This document shows positions 55,826 to 64,000 of a stretch of 64,000 nucleotides of DNA, one piece after another. Position 1 is the stretch's first letter, and each line of letters begins with the position of its first letter. A program made the translations under genes and the position numbers. The stretch is taken from contig OZ007572.1 of assembly GCA_963931925.1 (NCBI GenBank), positions 22,308,382-22,372,381 of the forward strand. The letters are read 5' to 3'. The notes beneath the pieces are model-generated. The model was not told where the DNA came from. It did not search any database and saw nothing but the letters and a program-made list of their open reading frames with translations. The DNA is from Onchidella celtica. Its lineage: Eukaryota; Mollusca; Gastropoda; Systellommatophora; Onchidiidae.

Positions 55826-56302
55826 CAGTAAAGTTGTTCTCAACGAACACCCCCCTCCGTCGCCATTTTTATTTCGGGAGGGGGGGTGTGATAGGGGGCA
55901 GAAACGATGAAGGAGGGAGGGGGGGGGGTGAAAACATGAATGGAGGACGATTTGGGGGCAAATATAGGGTAGCCATTGAATTGTTCAACAGCACATGTAG
56001 ATGGGTTTTATGAACAGAAAAGGTATTTGATAAAGAATGTTTTCTGTTATTTAATGAATCATGAATATTCCTGGTGTCGTTAACAAGCCTTTGAAAGAAC
56101 GTAACATCCTAATTTGTGTGTGGTCTATTTTCTTGTGAAATGTATCTGTTTGGTTTGTGAGTAGGGGTGGTTTTGGATGGGAGGGGAATGGGAGGGAAAG
56201 GGCGATTGGGGGGGGGGGGGGGGGAGGGGGGGCTCGAGGACAATGGAAAAAAAAATTGGGAAACCGAAGGGATGATTGCCTGAAAAGGGTTGAGAACCGC
56301 CG
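55826..56302 (-). mobile_element. hAT MITE of the CAGCGGTTCTCAACC family, copy 1
   Basis: The element is bounded by GACTAGAC on the left (55818-55825) and GTCTAGAC on the right (56303-56310), a 7/8-matching duplication. Its ends are CAGTAAAGTTGTTCTCAAC and, inverted, CGGCGGTTCTCAACCC. Read on the minus strand the body matches 60514-60933: GGTTCTCAACC, AGGCAATC, CATCTACATGTGCTG, CCCAAATCGTCCTCCA and CTTCATCGTTTCTGCC. 477 bp, non-coding. Confidence 0.85.
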
Positions 56303-56309
56303 GTCTAGA

Positions 56310-57015
56310 CGTGTACTTTGCTATATTAAATAGATCTGCGCGAAAATGCTCTCATTTTAAAGATAATTTGGAAAACAGAATTTTGAGAAAGTGCAGCGTT
56401 CAGTTTTTGGCGTGGATAATTTAATCCAGTTAAGCACTATCTTCACCGTCCATGACAAAACCGGATGTTGAGATCCACAGCTGGAGAGTTTAATAGAGAA
56501 AATTCTGAGCGGTGTTCACCGCCTATAATAGCCTATGATATAAACTACCACAATCGCCTAACAACAGTGAAAATGGGCGAACAGAGAAGGAGGAAGTAAA
56601 TCTTACGAGTGAGAGTTTTGAATCGTGTGTTCCGTTTTATCTTAACTGCATACTCAGCCAGATGACCAATTTCCTCAAAATCTTCGTTTCGGATTTGACG
56701 TCAAGTAGTGTCACTGTCAGCTTTGTATAGGCAAAGTCGAATGGCCTTCCTTATTCAACATTTGTTGTTACTGTTGTTGCTTTTGTTCGTGAGTCTTTTG
56801 TTGTTGTTTTTTTTGGGGGGGGGGGGGGGAAGGGTGGGCTGAAGCAATGAAATGGAATTTCAAGTGGTACTGAGGAACATTTCCGTATCAACATCCAAAA
56901 TACAAGGAGCATGCCAAACTTAGGATAAATAAAAAGCCAAGGGAGACACAGAGATGTACAATTTCATCATGATTATAATGTTTGCATACTTCATTTATCA
57001 GCATGTTACGTGCGC
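56310..57015. other. Unassigned non-coding sequence
   Basis: No gene recognised. A poly-G run lies at about 56814-56829. Confidence 0.45.
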
Positions 57016-57017
<2 letters not shown>

Positions 57018-57097
<80 letters not shown>

Positions 57098-57125
57098 CTA
57101 TCTGTCTGTCTGTCTGTCTCTCACA
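57018..57125 (+). repeat. (TC)n then (TCTG)n microsatellite
   Basis: An almost pure TC run of about 75 bp, then TCTGTCTGTCTG. Confidence 0.97.
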
Positions 57126-57129
57126 CTTT

Positions 57130-58010
57130 GCGCGCACACACACACACTCACACAAAACACTCTTACACAGTCACCCACTCACTTACTCATTTTGCCACAA
57201 ACACATAGGCCTACTCACCGACCCATTCTCTTCTCTCTCTGTCTCTCTCTGTCTCCCCCCCCCCCCCCCCTCACACCCCTGTACAAAGAAAGAGGGTATT
57301 TGCTTTATATCTAGCGGTTAAATTAGCCCGCATTCGCATGAATAACATGCAGAAATTAACCCGTTGTGATCCGTTGCATGGTCACTGACCTATTAAATTA
57401 ATTGTATGCGCGCGGCTTCGGGTTTTTTTTTTGTTTGTTTGTTTGTTTACTCCTCAGCATCCGCTAGTTAAAGGGTAGATAATTCATGCAAACAGGTTAG
57501 ACAAGTGCAATTTCAAGAGTTATCTCGCTTCGATCGATTTCTTTCCCTTGGCGTGCAATGCGCCCTGATAAAAAAGAAACGTCCTTGTTTATTTATTGTA
57601 GTAATTTACCGGACCTCCTGCGCAGATATAGCTATACGAACACGTGCTTATAAAAATAGGTTTAGAATACTTTGTATTTTAACAGCATTTGTCTGAGAAA
57701 CCCACGCTGTTTTCCTCTCATATTTTTTTTTTTCGGGCCTCAACTCAATCCAACGAGTCGTCAATCTTCCGAACCTGTTTCTGAAACTTGAATCACCAGT
57801 TGTCTCGCTTCATCTAGGAGTCGGATTGAATGGTGGTTTGGATGCTGGTTTGAACTTCAGGAAGTATCGAAACCATTAGTGTTTCACAACACTAAGAAAA
57901 AAAAACAAAAAAAAAAACATGTACATTACAAACCCAAGTAAGCCCTCCTTTCTAAAACCATCTCTCCGTACCCTTTCTCTTATTCCGCATTTACTCCCCC
58001 CCCCCCCTCC
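57130..58010. other. Unassigned non-coding sequence
   Basis: CACACA and poly-C (57255-57270) tracts at the left; nothing recognisable further right. Confidence 0.45.
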
Positions 58011-58013
58011 CCG

Positions 58014-58312
58014 TGGTTGGTGGGCGCCCGTGGTAGGGCTCTCATTCTGTTATAATAATATTCTCTTATCATCACTTCCACTTAGCTCATTGTGACTTCT
58101 ACCTAGCACAATGTGGATTCTACCTGGCACAATGTGACTTATATCTAGCACAATGTGACTTCTGCCTAGCACAATGTGACTTATATCTAGCACAATGTGA
58201 CTTCTGCCTAGCACGGTGTGACTTCTACCTAGCACAGTGTGACTTCTACCTAGCACAGTGTGACTTCTCCCTAGTACAGTGTGACCGTCAAGGGCGTCGT
58301 CCAACTCGAACT
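58014..58312 (+). repeat. SINE-like dispersed repeat, family A copy 6, internally expanded
   Basis: Head GGTTGGTGGGCGCCCGTGGT and TTCTGTTATAATAATATTC at the left, tail GTGTGACCGTCAAGGGCGTC and CCAACTCGAACTCC at the right. The CTAGCACAATGTGAC segment that occurs once in other copies is here multiplied into a 21-bp array. Confidence 0.78.
58074..58285 (+). repeat. 21-bp minisatellite inside family A, about ten copies
   Basis: Unit CTTCTACCTAGCACAATGTG plus A, with CACAGTGTGA and TTATATCTAGC variants. The minus-strand frame of repeated Gly-Arg-Ser-His residues is an artefact of the 21-bp (7-codon) period. Confidence 0.93.
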
Positions 58313-58314
58313 CC

Positions 58315-58500
58315 CCCAGAAGCCGTCTTAATCATACGACTGCATTGTCAAAATAAAAAAAATAATACAAAACTACTAAAGCTCACCAAAAGAACAGCAA
58401 CAACATAAACCCTTGGAAAAGTGATTTAAAACAGTCTAATCAATGGCGTGTTATCGACACAACAACAACAACATCAACAACAACAAAATCCGGGTATGCC
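58315..58500. other. Short unassigned spacer
   Basis: AT-rich with a CAACAACA run near 58460; no gene recognised. Confidence 0.4.
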
Positions 58501-58504
58501 AGTT

Positions 58505-59052
58505 TAAGGGTAAACACAGAAAGGCCACCGAATTCTGTCAAATAGCCACTAGGCGCTTTAGGTGAGAAGAATTGCACTATATAAACGGACCGAAAGTAGG
58601 TGGGCTCTATGTGCAGTTGTTGAAATTGTATAGTACTAAGGCCGTGTTTATAGAGAAAGCGGGTAGGCGGGTTGCCGCGAGATGGTTACTCGCGCAAGAA
58701 AACTCGCGCGGTTGGTGTTCATAGCAAGGCGGGAAAAGGAAAGACGAGGTCAACATCCATCGTGAAGCCAAGAAAAGTACACAGCCAACACAACTCCCGC
58801 GCGACACACGCGGAACAAGAACACACAATTGGTTCTGGTAATTTCCCGCGCTGGTCGGCAAAATTGCCGCCTCGAGAGACACGAGTTGTCTATGTACACT
58901 TACAAAGCATATTGAGTAACATTCCTCGCGCGAGTTCTCTCGGGTCGGATCAAGCGTGCGATTTCCCGAAACCCGCCGTCTCTATAAACGCTACCTAAAG
59001 CGTCTAGCGGCTCGGTGACAGAATTCGGTGGCCTCTATGTTTGTACCCTAAG
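58505..59052. mobile_element. 548-bp foldback element with two nested inverted repeats
   Basis: Outer arms 58508-58563 and 58993-59049 are inverted copies (GGCCACCGAATTCTGTCA against TGACAGAATTCGGTGGCC). Inner arms (GTGTTTATAGAGAAAGCGGG at 58645, and its counterpart ACCCGCCGTCTCTATAAACG near 58971) continue directly from the outer arm on the right but are separated from it by about 75 bp on the left. The core is CpG-rich (ACTCGCGC, CTCGCGCG repeats, also inverted). Non-coding. Confidence 0.82.
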
Positions 59053-59054
59053 AC

Positions 59055-59465
59055 AGATTCACTTTCTAACATCATGACGTTATAACAAGAAATGTGCTCG
59101 ATCATTCACTCTATTTGGATTACAATGATAGGTTTTTTTTGTTTGTTTGTTTGTTCGTTTTTTCTTTGGTCATCGCAGAATGGAAATTGAACAGAGGGTG
59201 GTTTGATCGGTTACAACCGCTGGTTTTCCCAGGCAGTTGGAAAGTTAAAAGAATAGAAGTAACAAAGAAAAAAAAGTCCCTCATTGTAAGTTTTAAGCAA
59301 AATCCCCTGGCTGAAATGCCCCTTAACCGGGTTTGAATTCCCCTGCAAGCCTGTGGCCCTGTGGCCTGTCGTTGCTGTGAGTGAGCACTTGATGAAGGAA
59401 ACACTTGAAATCTCGTCGTCCTCCAACCAGATCCTGGTGTCAGAAACACAGGCCACTTCATAGGG
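59055..59465. other. Unassigned non-coding sequence
   Basis: No gene recognised. A GTTTGTTTGTTTG run lies near 59140. Confidence 0.45.
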
Positions 59466-59469
59466 CTGT

Positions 59470-60077
59470 CTGTCTTGAAAGAGAGAGAGAGAGAGAGAAA
59501 GAGAGGGAGAGAGAGACAGAGAGAGAAAGAGAGGGGGAGAGAGAGAGAGAGCAAGAGAGAGAGAAAGAGAGGGAGAGACAGAGAGAGAGAGACAGGTGTG
59601 TGTGTAGGGGGGGGGAGCTATCTGCCCAGAGAGAGAGAGAGAAGAGTGAGTGAACGTGTATGTGCATGAAAGGGGGAGGGAGAGTGTGTGTATTTGTGAA
59701 AGATAAACAGAAAGAGAGACAAAGAGAGAGACGGATCTGTCTGTCCAGGGGGAGAGAGAGAGACAAGAGAGAGGGAGGAAGGGGGGGGGGGGTATCAACC
59801 CAGAGAGAGACACTCCGAGGGAAAGACTAGAGAGGTAGAGGTTTCAGATCCAGACCGAAGACAGAATGGACGGGCCAGGAGGTGAATAACCTACAAGGAA
59901 GTGTGAAAGTAGGGAGCAGCTGACTCACGGATAGAGCAATGCAGTGCCAATTTACACAGCGTGATTGTTTTAGTGTAGTGTTGTCTAATTAGGGGAGTCA
60001 CACTTCTTGCTTGTGATGATTTGTGCGGTTGTCATTATTTTCAGCTGATGAGAGAGAGAGGGGGGGAGAGAGAGGGG

Positions 60078-60112
<35 letters not shown>
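59470..60112 (+). repeat. GA-rich simple repeats with poly-G
   Basis: (GA)n blocks at 59477-59602, 59628-59645 and 60050-60110, with AT-richer unassigned sequence at about 59830-60045. Confidence 0.85.
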
Positions 60113-60114
60113 CA

Positions 60115-60505
60115 TTCATTTAGTTCACTAAAAACTCAATTACACTCACTCGCACTGTTTGAATCAGCATTCTAACGCAGACAGTGTTGCTTTTTTCCTT
60201 GAATAAATCTTTCAGGTCATTGACTTTAGAATAGCGCAAGACCTCGATCGAGAGACCTTGAGCATATGAAAAGAATAACAACAACAACTGAAAAAGTTAT
60301 TTTGCGAAATGAAATGTCTTCCAGCGCTGTGAACTGTTAATAAGAATTATTGAAATAGACATCTCTCTCTCTCTCTCTTTCTCTCAGTGTCGCTGCCTCT
60401 CTTCCACTCTGAAGCCTAGCCTCGACCCCCTCCTCATTTCCTAGGATATTATCCAGAAAAGCTCCCGCGATAGTTTGAAGTTATTGATCTCAAGGACGCG
60501 CCTCC
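60115..60505. other. Unassigned non-coding sequence
   Basis: No gene recognised; a short CT run lies at about 60362-60390. Confidence 0.45.
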
Positions 60506-60513
60506 GGTTGTGT

Positions 60514-60933
60514 CAGCGGTTCTCAACCTTTTTTGCCAGGCAATCGCCTCCATAGGCTCCAGATTTTCTTTCATCGCCCCCCCCCCCCCTCCCCTCCCAC
60601 CAACGACACAAATAATAACATCCATTTTCTTAAAGCCCTGATAATGACAGTAAACGTGTTAATTATTCATTATAAAATTAATATAAAACATTCTCTATCA
60701 AATGCACACACTAAAACGGCCTTTTTTGTTCGTAAAATAATACCCATCTACACGTGCTGGTAGACCGTGCCGTCAGAGGTTGCCCTTTATTCCCCCCCCC
60801 CCCCCAAATCGTCATCCACTCATGTTTTGGCCCTCTTGTCCCCTTCTTTCATCGTTTTCGCCCCCAAGTTGTCACCCTTTTCGTCGTTTCCGCCCCTCCT
60901 GGAAATCAAAATCGCTCACTTTGAGAACCAGTG
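60514..60933 (+). mobile_element. hAT MITE of the CAGCGGTTCTCAACC family, copy 2
   Basis: Starts CAGCGGTTCTCAACCTTTTT and ends TTTGAGAACCAGTG (inverted). It is flanked by GGTTGTGT (60506-60513) and GGTTATGT (60934-60941), a 7/8-matching 8-bp duplication. 420 bp, non-coding, with poly-C tracts at 60579-60591 and 60793-60806. Collinear with 55826-56302 in opposite orientation. Confidence 0.87.
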
Positions 60934-60944
60934 GGTTATGTGAA

Positions 60945-61345
60945 AAGGGGGAGCCAAGTGGAGGTGTGAGAGGATTGGCTGGAGACTGATTGAGACGTTC
61001 TCTTTGTGATTCCTTACAAATAAAAAACAACCAACAACGCCAAATGGAGTACCCTCGGTCGTTGCCCTTGATACAAGGGAAATAAATACGCAACTAAAAA
61101 TATTCACATTTCCTTATCTTTTTGTTGTTGTTGTTGTCTATTTTCATTCGGCTTCACGCCCATGGTGTTTCTTTACAACGCCATCGGTCCATCAAACCAT
61201 CTATTATAATTAAATTATGTCATGGTTCATATGCAGGAAATTTGCATGAGGAAGTGTCTGGATCAATGTTTTTTACGATTAATGGAGGTTTTCAAGAGGC
61301 GATGGAAAATGGGACCTTCATGTAAGACTTTTAATTTTTGTTTTC
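60945..61345. other. Unassigned non-coding sequence
   Basis: No gene or repeat recognised beyond a short GTTGTTGTTG run near 61125. Confidence 0.45.
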
Positions 61346-61349
61346 TTTG

Positions 61350-61350
61350 A

Positions 61351-61407
<57 letters not shown>

Positions 61408-61454
61408 TCTCTCTCTCCCCTATCTCTCTCTCTCTCTGTGTGTGTCTCTCGCTC

Positions 61455-61487
<33 letters not shown>

Positions 61488-61512
61488 TTCTCTCTCTCTC
61501 TCCCTCTATCCC
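61350..61512 (+). repeat. (CT)n microsatellite
   Basis: Pure CT to about 61403, then CT with TG interruptions. Confidence 0.95.
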
Positions 61513-61514
61513 GT

Positions 61515-61820
61515 AGTCTTGTGGATCGTTTGGGGCATCCAGCATCCTCCAACCCCCTCGGTTTTCTGACCTCCTGATTGCATCGCTCTTTGAGGATACG
61601 TTCCTGCAAGTGCAGACGCCCTTTTTGTGTCAACTGCTGCATCATCTGCAACTTCGTTACAGCTTTCGGTCAACTGACCTGTCAGTAAAAAAAAAATTGT
61701 AACAGGATAGAAAATTAAACAAATGAAGAAATCGTAGACTGTTTCACAATTGCGGATACCATCGACTGCGAGGTCCCGACTTGGATTCTCGCTACGCCGG
61801 CTGTCCGTCAATGTATGGTT
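61515..61820. other. Unassigned non-coding sequence
   Basis: No gene or repeat recognised. Confidence 0.4.
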
Positions 61821-61823
61821 TTG

Positions 61824-61930
61824 ATTGTATCGTTTCTGCATTATTTCTTACGCTAGACTTTCGTTACATGTATTGTTTTCTTTTTGCCACAGTTTGGACT
61901 TTGCTTTACGCCTTGCTGTGACCCCACATA
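61824..61930 (+). repeat. Dispersed repeat family F, copy 2
   Basis: ATTGTATCGTTTCTGCATTA, TTTCTTACGCTAGACTTTCG, TTTTTGCCACAGTTTGGACTT and CCTTGCTGTGACCCCACA. Collinear with 51301-51410. Confidence 0.75.
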
Positions 61931-61934
61931 TATT

Positions 61935-62400
61935 GTTTTTTTTTTTATTTTAAATATTATGTCAAAGCCCTAGATTTTGCACAGAAGACAGCATACTTTC
62001 TGATCTTGATGCGCAACTATACTGTTCGCATTATGGTGGACGGTTCAGAAGTAATCCTTTTTCAATTTCATTCTAACATACCTACACATTATTTGCGCAC
62101 GCACACATGCGTGTATGGAAAGGGTCTCGGATTCTCCACTGAGGAGTAACCGAATCTTCTGATAAACCAGACGGCTGTATTTTCACAGGCCTGGATGTCC
62201 ATCCGTTTTAGCTCATCCACTAACTAATTTGCCACTTCTAGGTCTTTCTCCCCTGGTCTGTACCTCCGGCAAAAGACATTAAAGCCAGTCAGGCATTAAG
62301 GCGCGCTTTCTCACGCTTCCCGCGAGTCCTGTTTACCTACTCTGCCATTTTACGCACAAAGACCGTATTCGCCGATCAAAGTCAAATTCATGTTTCAATG
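61935..62400. other. Unassigned non-coding sequence
   Basis: No gene or repeat recognised. Confidence 0.45.
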
Positions 62401-62404
62401 ATAT

Positions 62405-62592
62405 TGTCCACAGCATCCGCTCTGCTATTTTTTTTTTTTTACGGAAAATGACGTATATGAAAAACTCGCTTTGCCGCTCTAGTGATCAGAAGCGGAGCGG
62501 CACGGATGCTGTGGACAAGTATATGGAGGCAAAGAGTGTTTTACTTTTCCATACGTCATTTTCCGTAAAAATAGTGGAGCGGAGAGGATGCC
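62405..62592. mobile_element. 188-bp hairpin with two alternative foldings
   Basis: TGTCCACAGCATCCGCTCTG at the left pairs with CGGAGCGGCACGGATGCTGTGGACA near the centre (62493-62516). Alternatively the left arm (GCATCCGCTCTGCTATTTTT, then ACGGAAAATGACGTAT) pairs with the right arm (ATACGTCATTTTCCGT, then AAAAATAGTGGAGCGGAGAG) across the whole element. Confidence 0.78.
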
Positions 62593-62599
62593 TTGGAGA

Positions 62600-62938
62600 A
62601 GACCATTGTAATAATATTGAAATGTGCTCCTATCCAGGTTATACATTTGTGCGACTAATAAATAGTCTCTTTCGCTCATCACAGAATGAAAATTTGATCA
62701 AAGAATAAAGTAGGGCGCAATCTCTGACTCTTTTTGCATCTCTTTTTTGACGTGTTAGTTTTTTGCGGTCTTTGTCCGTGGCAGGGCAGCACTATGGCCC
62801 AAGAAAGAGAGATTTCTTACTGTTACTGTACTCTGTCGTGGTAGCCTTCTCAATCTTTACCCAGGTCAGAGGTCAAGCTCGGGTTAGTCCAGCCAGCTAG
62901 CCATTCATGTGTACCATAAATATTCAACAATTTGCGGA
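62600..62938. other. Unassigned non-coding sequence
   Basis: No gene or repeat recognised. Confidence 0.4.
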
Positions 62939-62941
62939 GCT

Positions 62942-63175
62942 CCTTTATGTGTAGGTATTATAACGTACAGGAATGTAAACAATAATGTATGCATCCGTAT
63001 TTTTTTTATTTTTTTTTTATTTGGGGTGGGCCGGAGTGGGGTGTCAGGTGTAGGGGGACCTCTCCCACCCCCCCCCCCCCCCCGACAAAACACAACGAAA
63101 CAAAACCCATACACAAAATAGGGATGTATTCATTACCCGTACATTCGTGTACGCTTTAATACCTACACATAAAGG
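62942..63175. mobile_element. 234-bp hairpin MITE
   Basis: Arms 62942-63005 (CCTTTATGTGTAGGTATTAT onward) and 63112-63175 (ending TACCTACACATAAAGG) are inverted copies with scattered mismatches. The loop holds T-runs, GGGGTGGG and a poly-C run (63067-63083). Non-coding. Confidence 0.78.
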
Positions 63176-63179
63176 TTCT

Positions 63180-64000
63180 ATGGCTGAATGAATGTGTCCA
63201 TGCGTGTTTATTTCAAAGCTGTGGAGAAGAAACTGCGTTTTGCAAAGTAGGTACCCTTTGTGCAGTTGCATTAATATACATACATGTTGTTGTAAACGCG
63301 GATATATATGCTGTAATTTGTTTTAACAGTCGTCCACATTTAAGTGATTTTTACGATCATTCATGGTGATTGCTTAAACTTAAAGGGTCTTAGAAATGAT
63401 ACCGGAATCAGGACACAAAAGAGCTTAATGTGTGTTAATCAGGCTGTGTGATAGCGACAACCAAACTGCAAATTGTAGTGTGGTCAGAGGCCAAACGGGT
63501 TTACACAAAGAAAACAGTAACCATGACAACTCCGCCGACACTAACGGACAAGGAGAAACGTTGTCTTCTTCATATCACCATCACTTCCTTGCCCCTCGGT
63601 CAGTGCTTGGGAAATACATTAACCCTCTTTCGACCAGACATAATCTGCACGGTCTAGACATTGTGAAGTTTACCAAACATTTGAAAATATACAGTCGAAT
63701 GCATAAATGTAGATATTTATAACAACAACAACAAAAACCCTTTACATCATTAGGAGCAATTACCAGAGAGCACAGACGTTGGAAAGTGTTTGCATCATAA
63801 ACATTGTGCATCAAGACAGTGACATGTTTTGTATTTTGGGCGTTGGAGGGGCAAGAGAAATTGAACTGCTCTTCTCAGGTAAAACAACAAGCCTCGTTCT
63901 GTCTTTCCTTTCATCGTCTGAACCGTAAAATACACAGCCGGAAGTGAAAAATTCTGTCCATCTTGAGTCGCGAGGTCACTGTGCTTTCCATAGCCGTGGG
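63180..64000. other. Unassigned non-coding sequence to the window end
   Basis: No gene recognised. TTAACCCTCTTTCGACC at 63619 resembles a piggyBac end, but no GGGTTAA partner lies before the window edge. Confidence 0.45.

Noticed and set aside
58050..58304. Minus-strand frame of repeated Gly-Arg-Ser-His residues
   Set aside because: It is the translation of the 21-bp minisatellite, whose 7-codon period keeps the frame open; not a gene.
59320..59350. GGGTTTGAATTCC as a second tRNA B box
   Set aside because: It deviates from the B-box consensus at key positions and has no A box at the right distance.

Overview
This is eukaryotic, gene-poor sequence. The only solid coding exon is interrupted by a spliceable intron boundary, there are no operons or bacterial genes, and the window is dominated by microsatellites, minisatellites and short non-autonomous transposable elements. 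The mix of hAT, piggyBac, Tc1/mariner and P/THAP9-type remnants, tRNA-derived SINE material and very long CT/GA tracts fits a marine invertebrate. A mollusc (gastropod-like) is my best guess, but it is an inference only; nothing here identifies a species.

Layout. 1-11 kb: AT-rich unassigned sequence carrying a cluster of TIR-derived repeats (1.64-2.26 kb), a hAT-like MITE (3.48-3.88 kb), two copies of a 240-bp dispersed repeat (5.4 and 8.3 kb) and short tandem arrays. 11-18 kb: a complete (GACTCC)n hAT element (11.2 kb), a small TATAGAGAG-ended MITE (13.7 kb), and a minus-strand terminal exon of a P-element/THAP9-like transposase (15.25-16.04 kb) with a promoter-like segment about 1.4 kb upstream of it (17.4-17.6 kb). 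18-34 kb: GA/CT-rich minisatellites and a 946-bp imperfect palindrome (24.5-25.4 kb). 34-36 kb: a THAP-like N-terminal fragment behind a promoter-like segment, then a decayed Tc1/mariner-type element. 37-45 kb: hairpin elements, two SINE-like families, a 0.9-kb inverted-repeat structure, an 8 x 50 bp array that appears to be a chimera of two repeat families, and a piggyBac-like MITE with TTAA duplications. 45-64 kb: CT-rich stretches, several near-perfect hairpins, a second complete (GACTCC)n hAT copy with a diagnostic 8-bp duplication, a 19-copy 35-bp satellite, and two related hAT MITEs in opposite orientation with near-perfect 8-bp duplications.

How the parts relate. There is no gene pathway here. 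The coherent biology is transposon traffic: at least four DNA-transposon superfamilies have left non-autonomous copies, several repeat families share a common 3' tail, and tandem arrays have grown out of mobile-element pieces. Only one long transposase exon survives. Repeat-family letters (A-F) used below are local names for groups recognised by eye inside this window.
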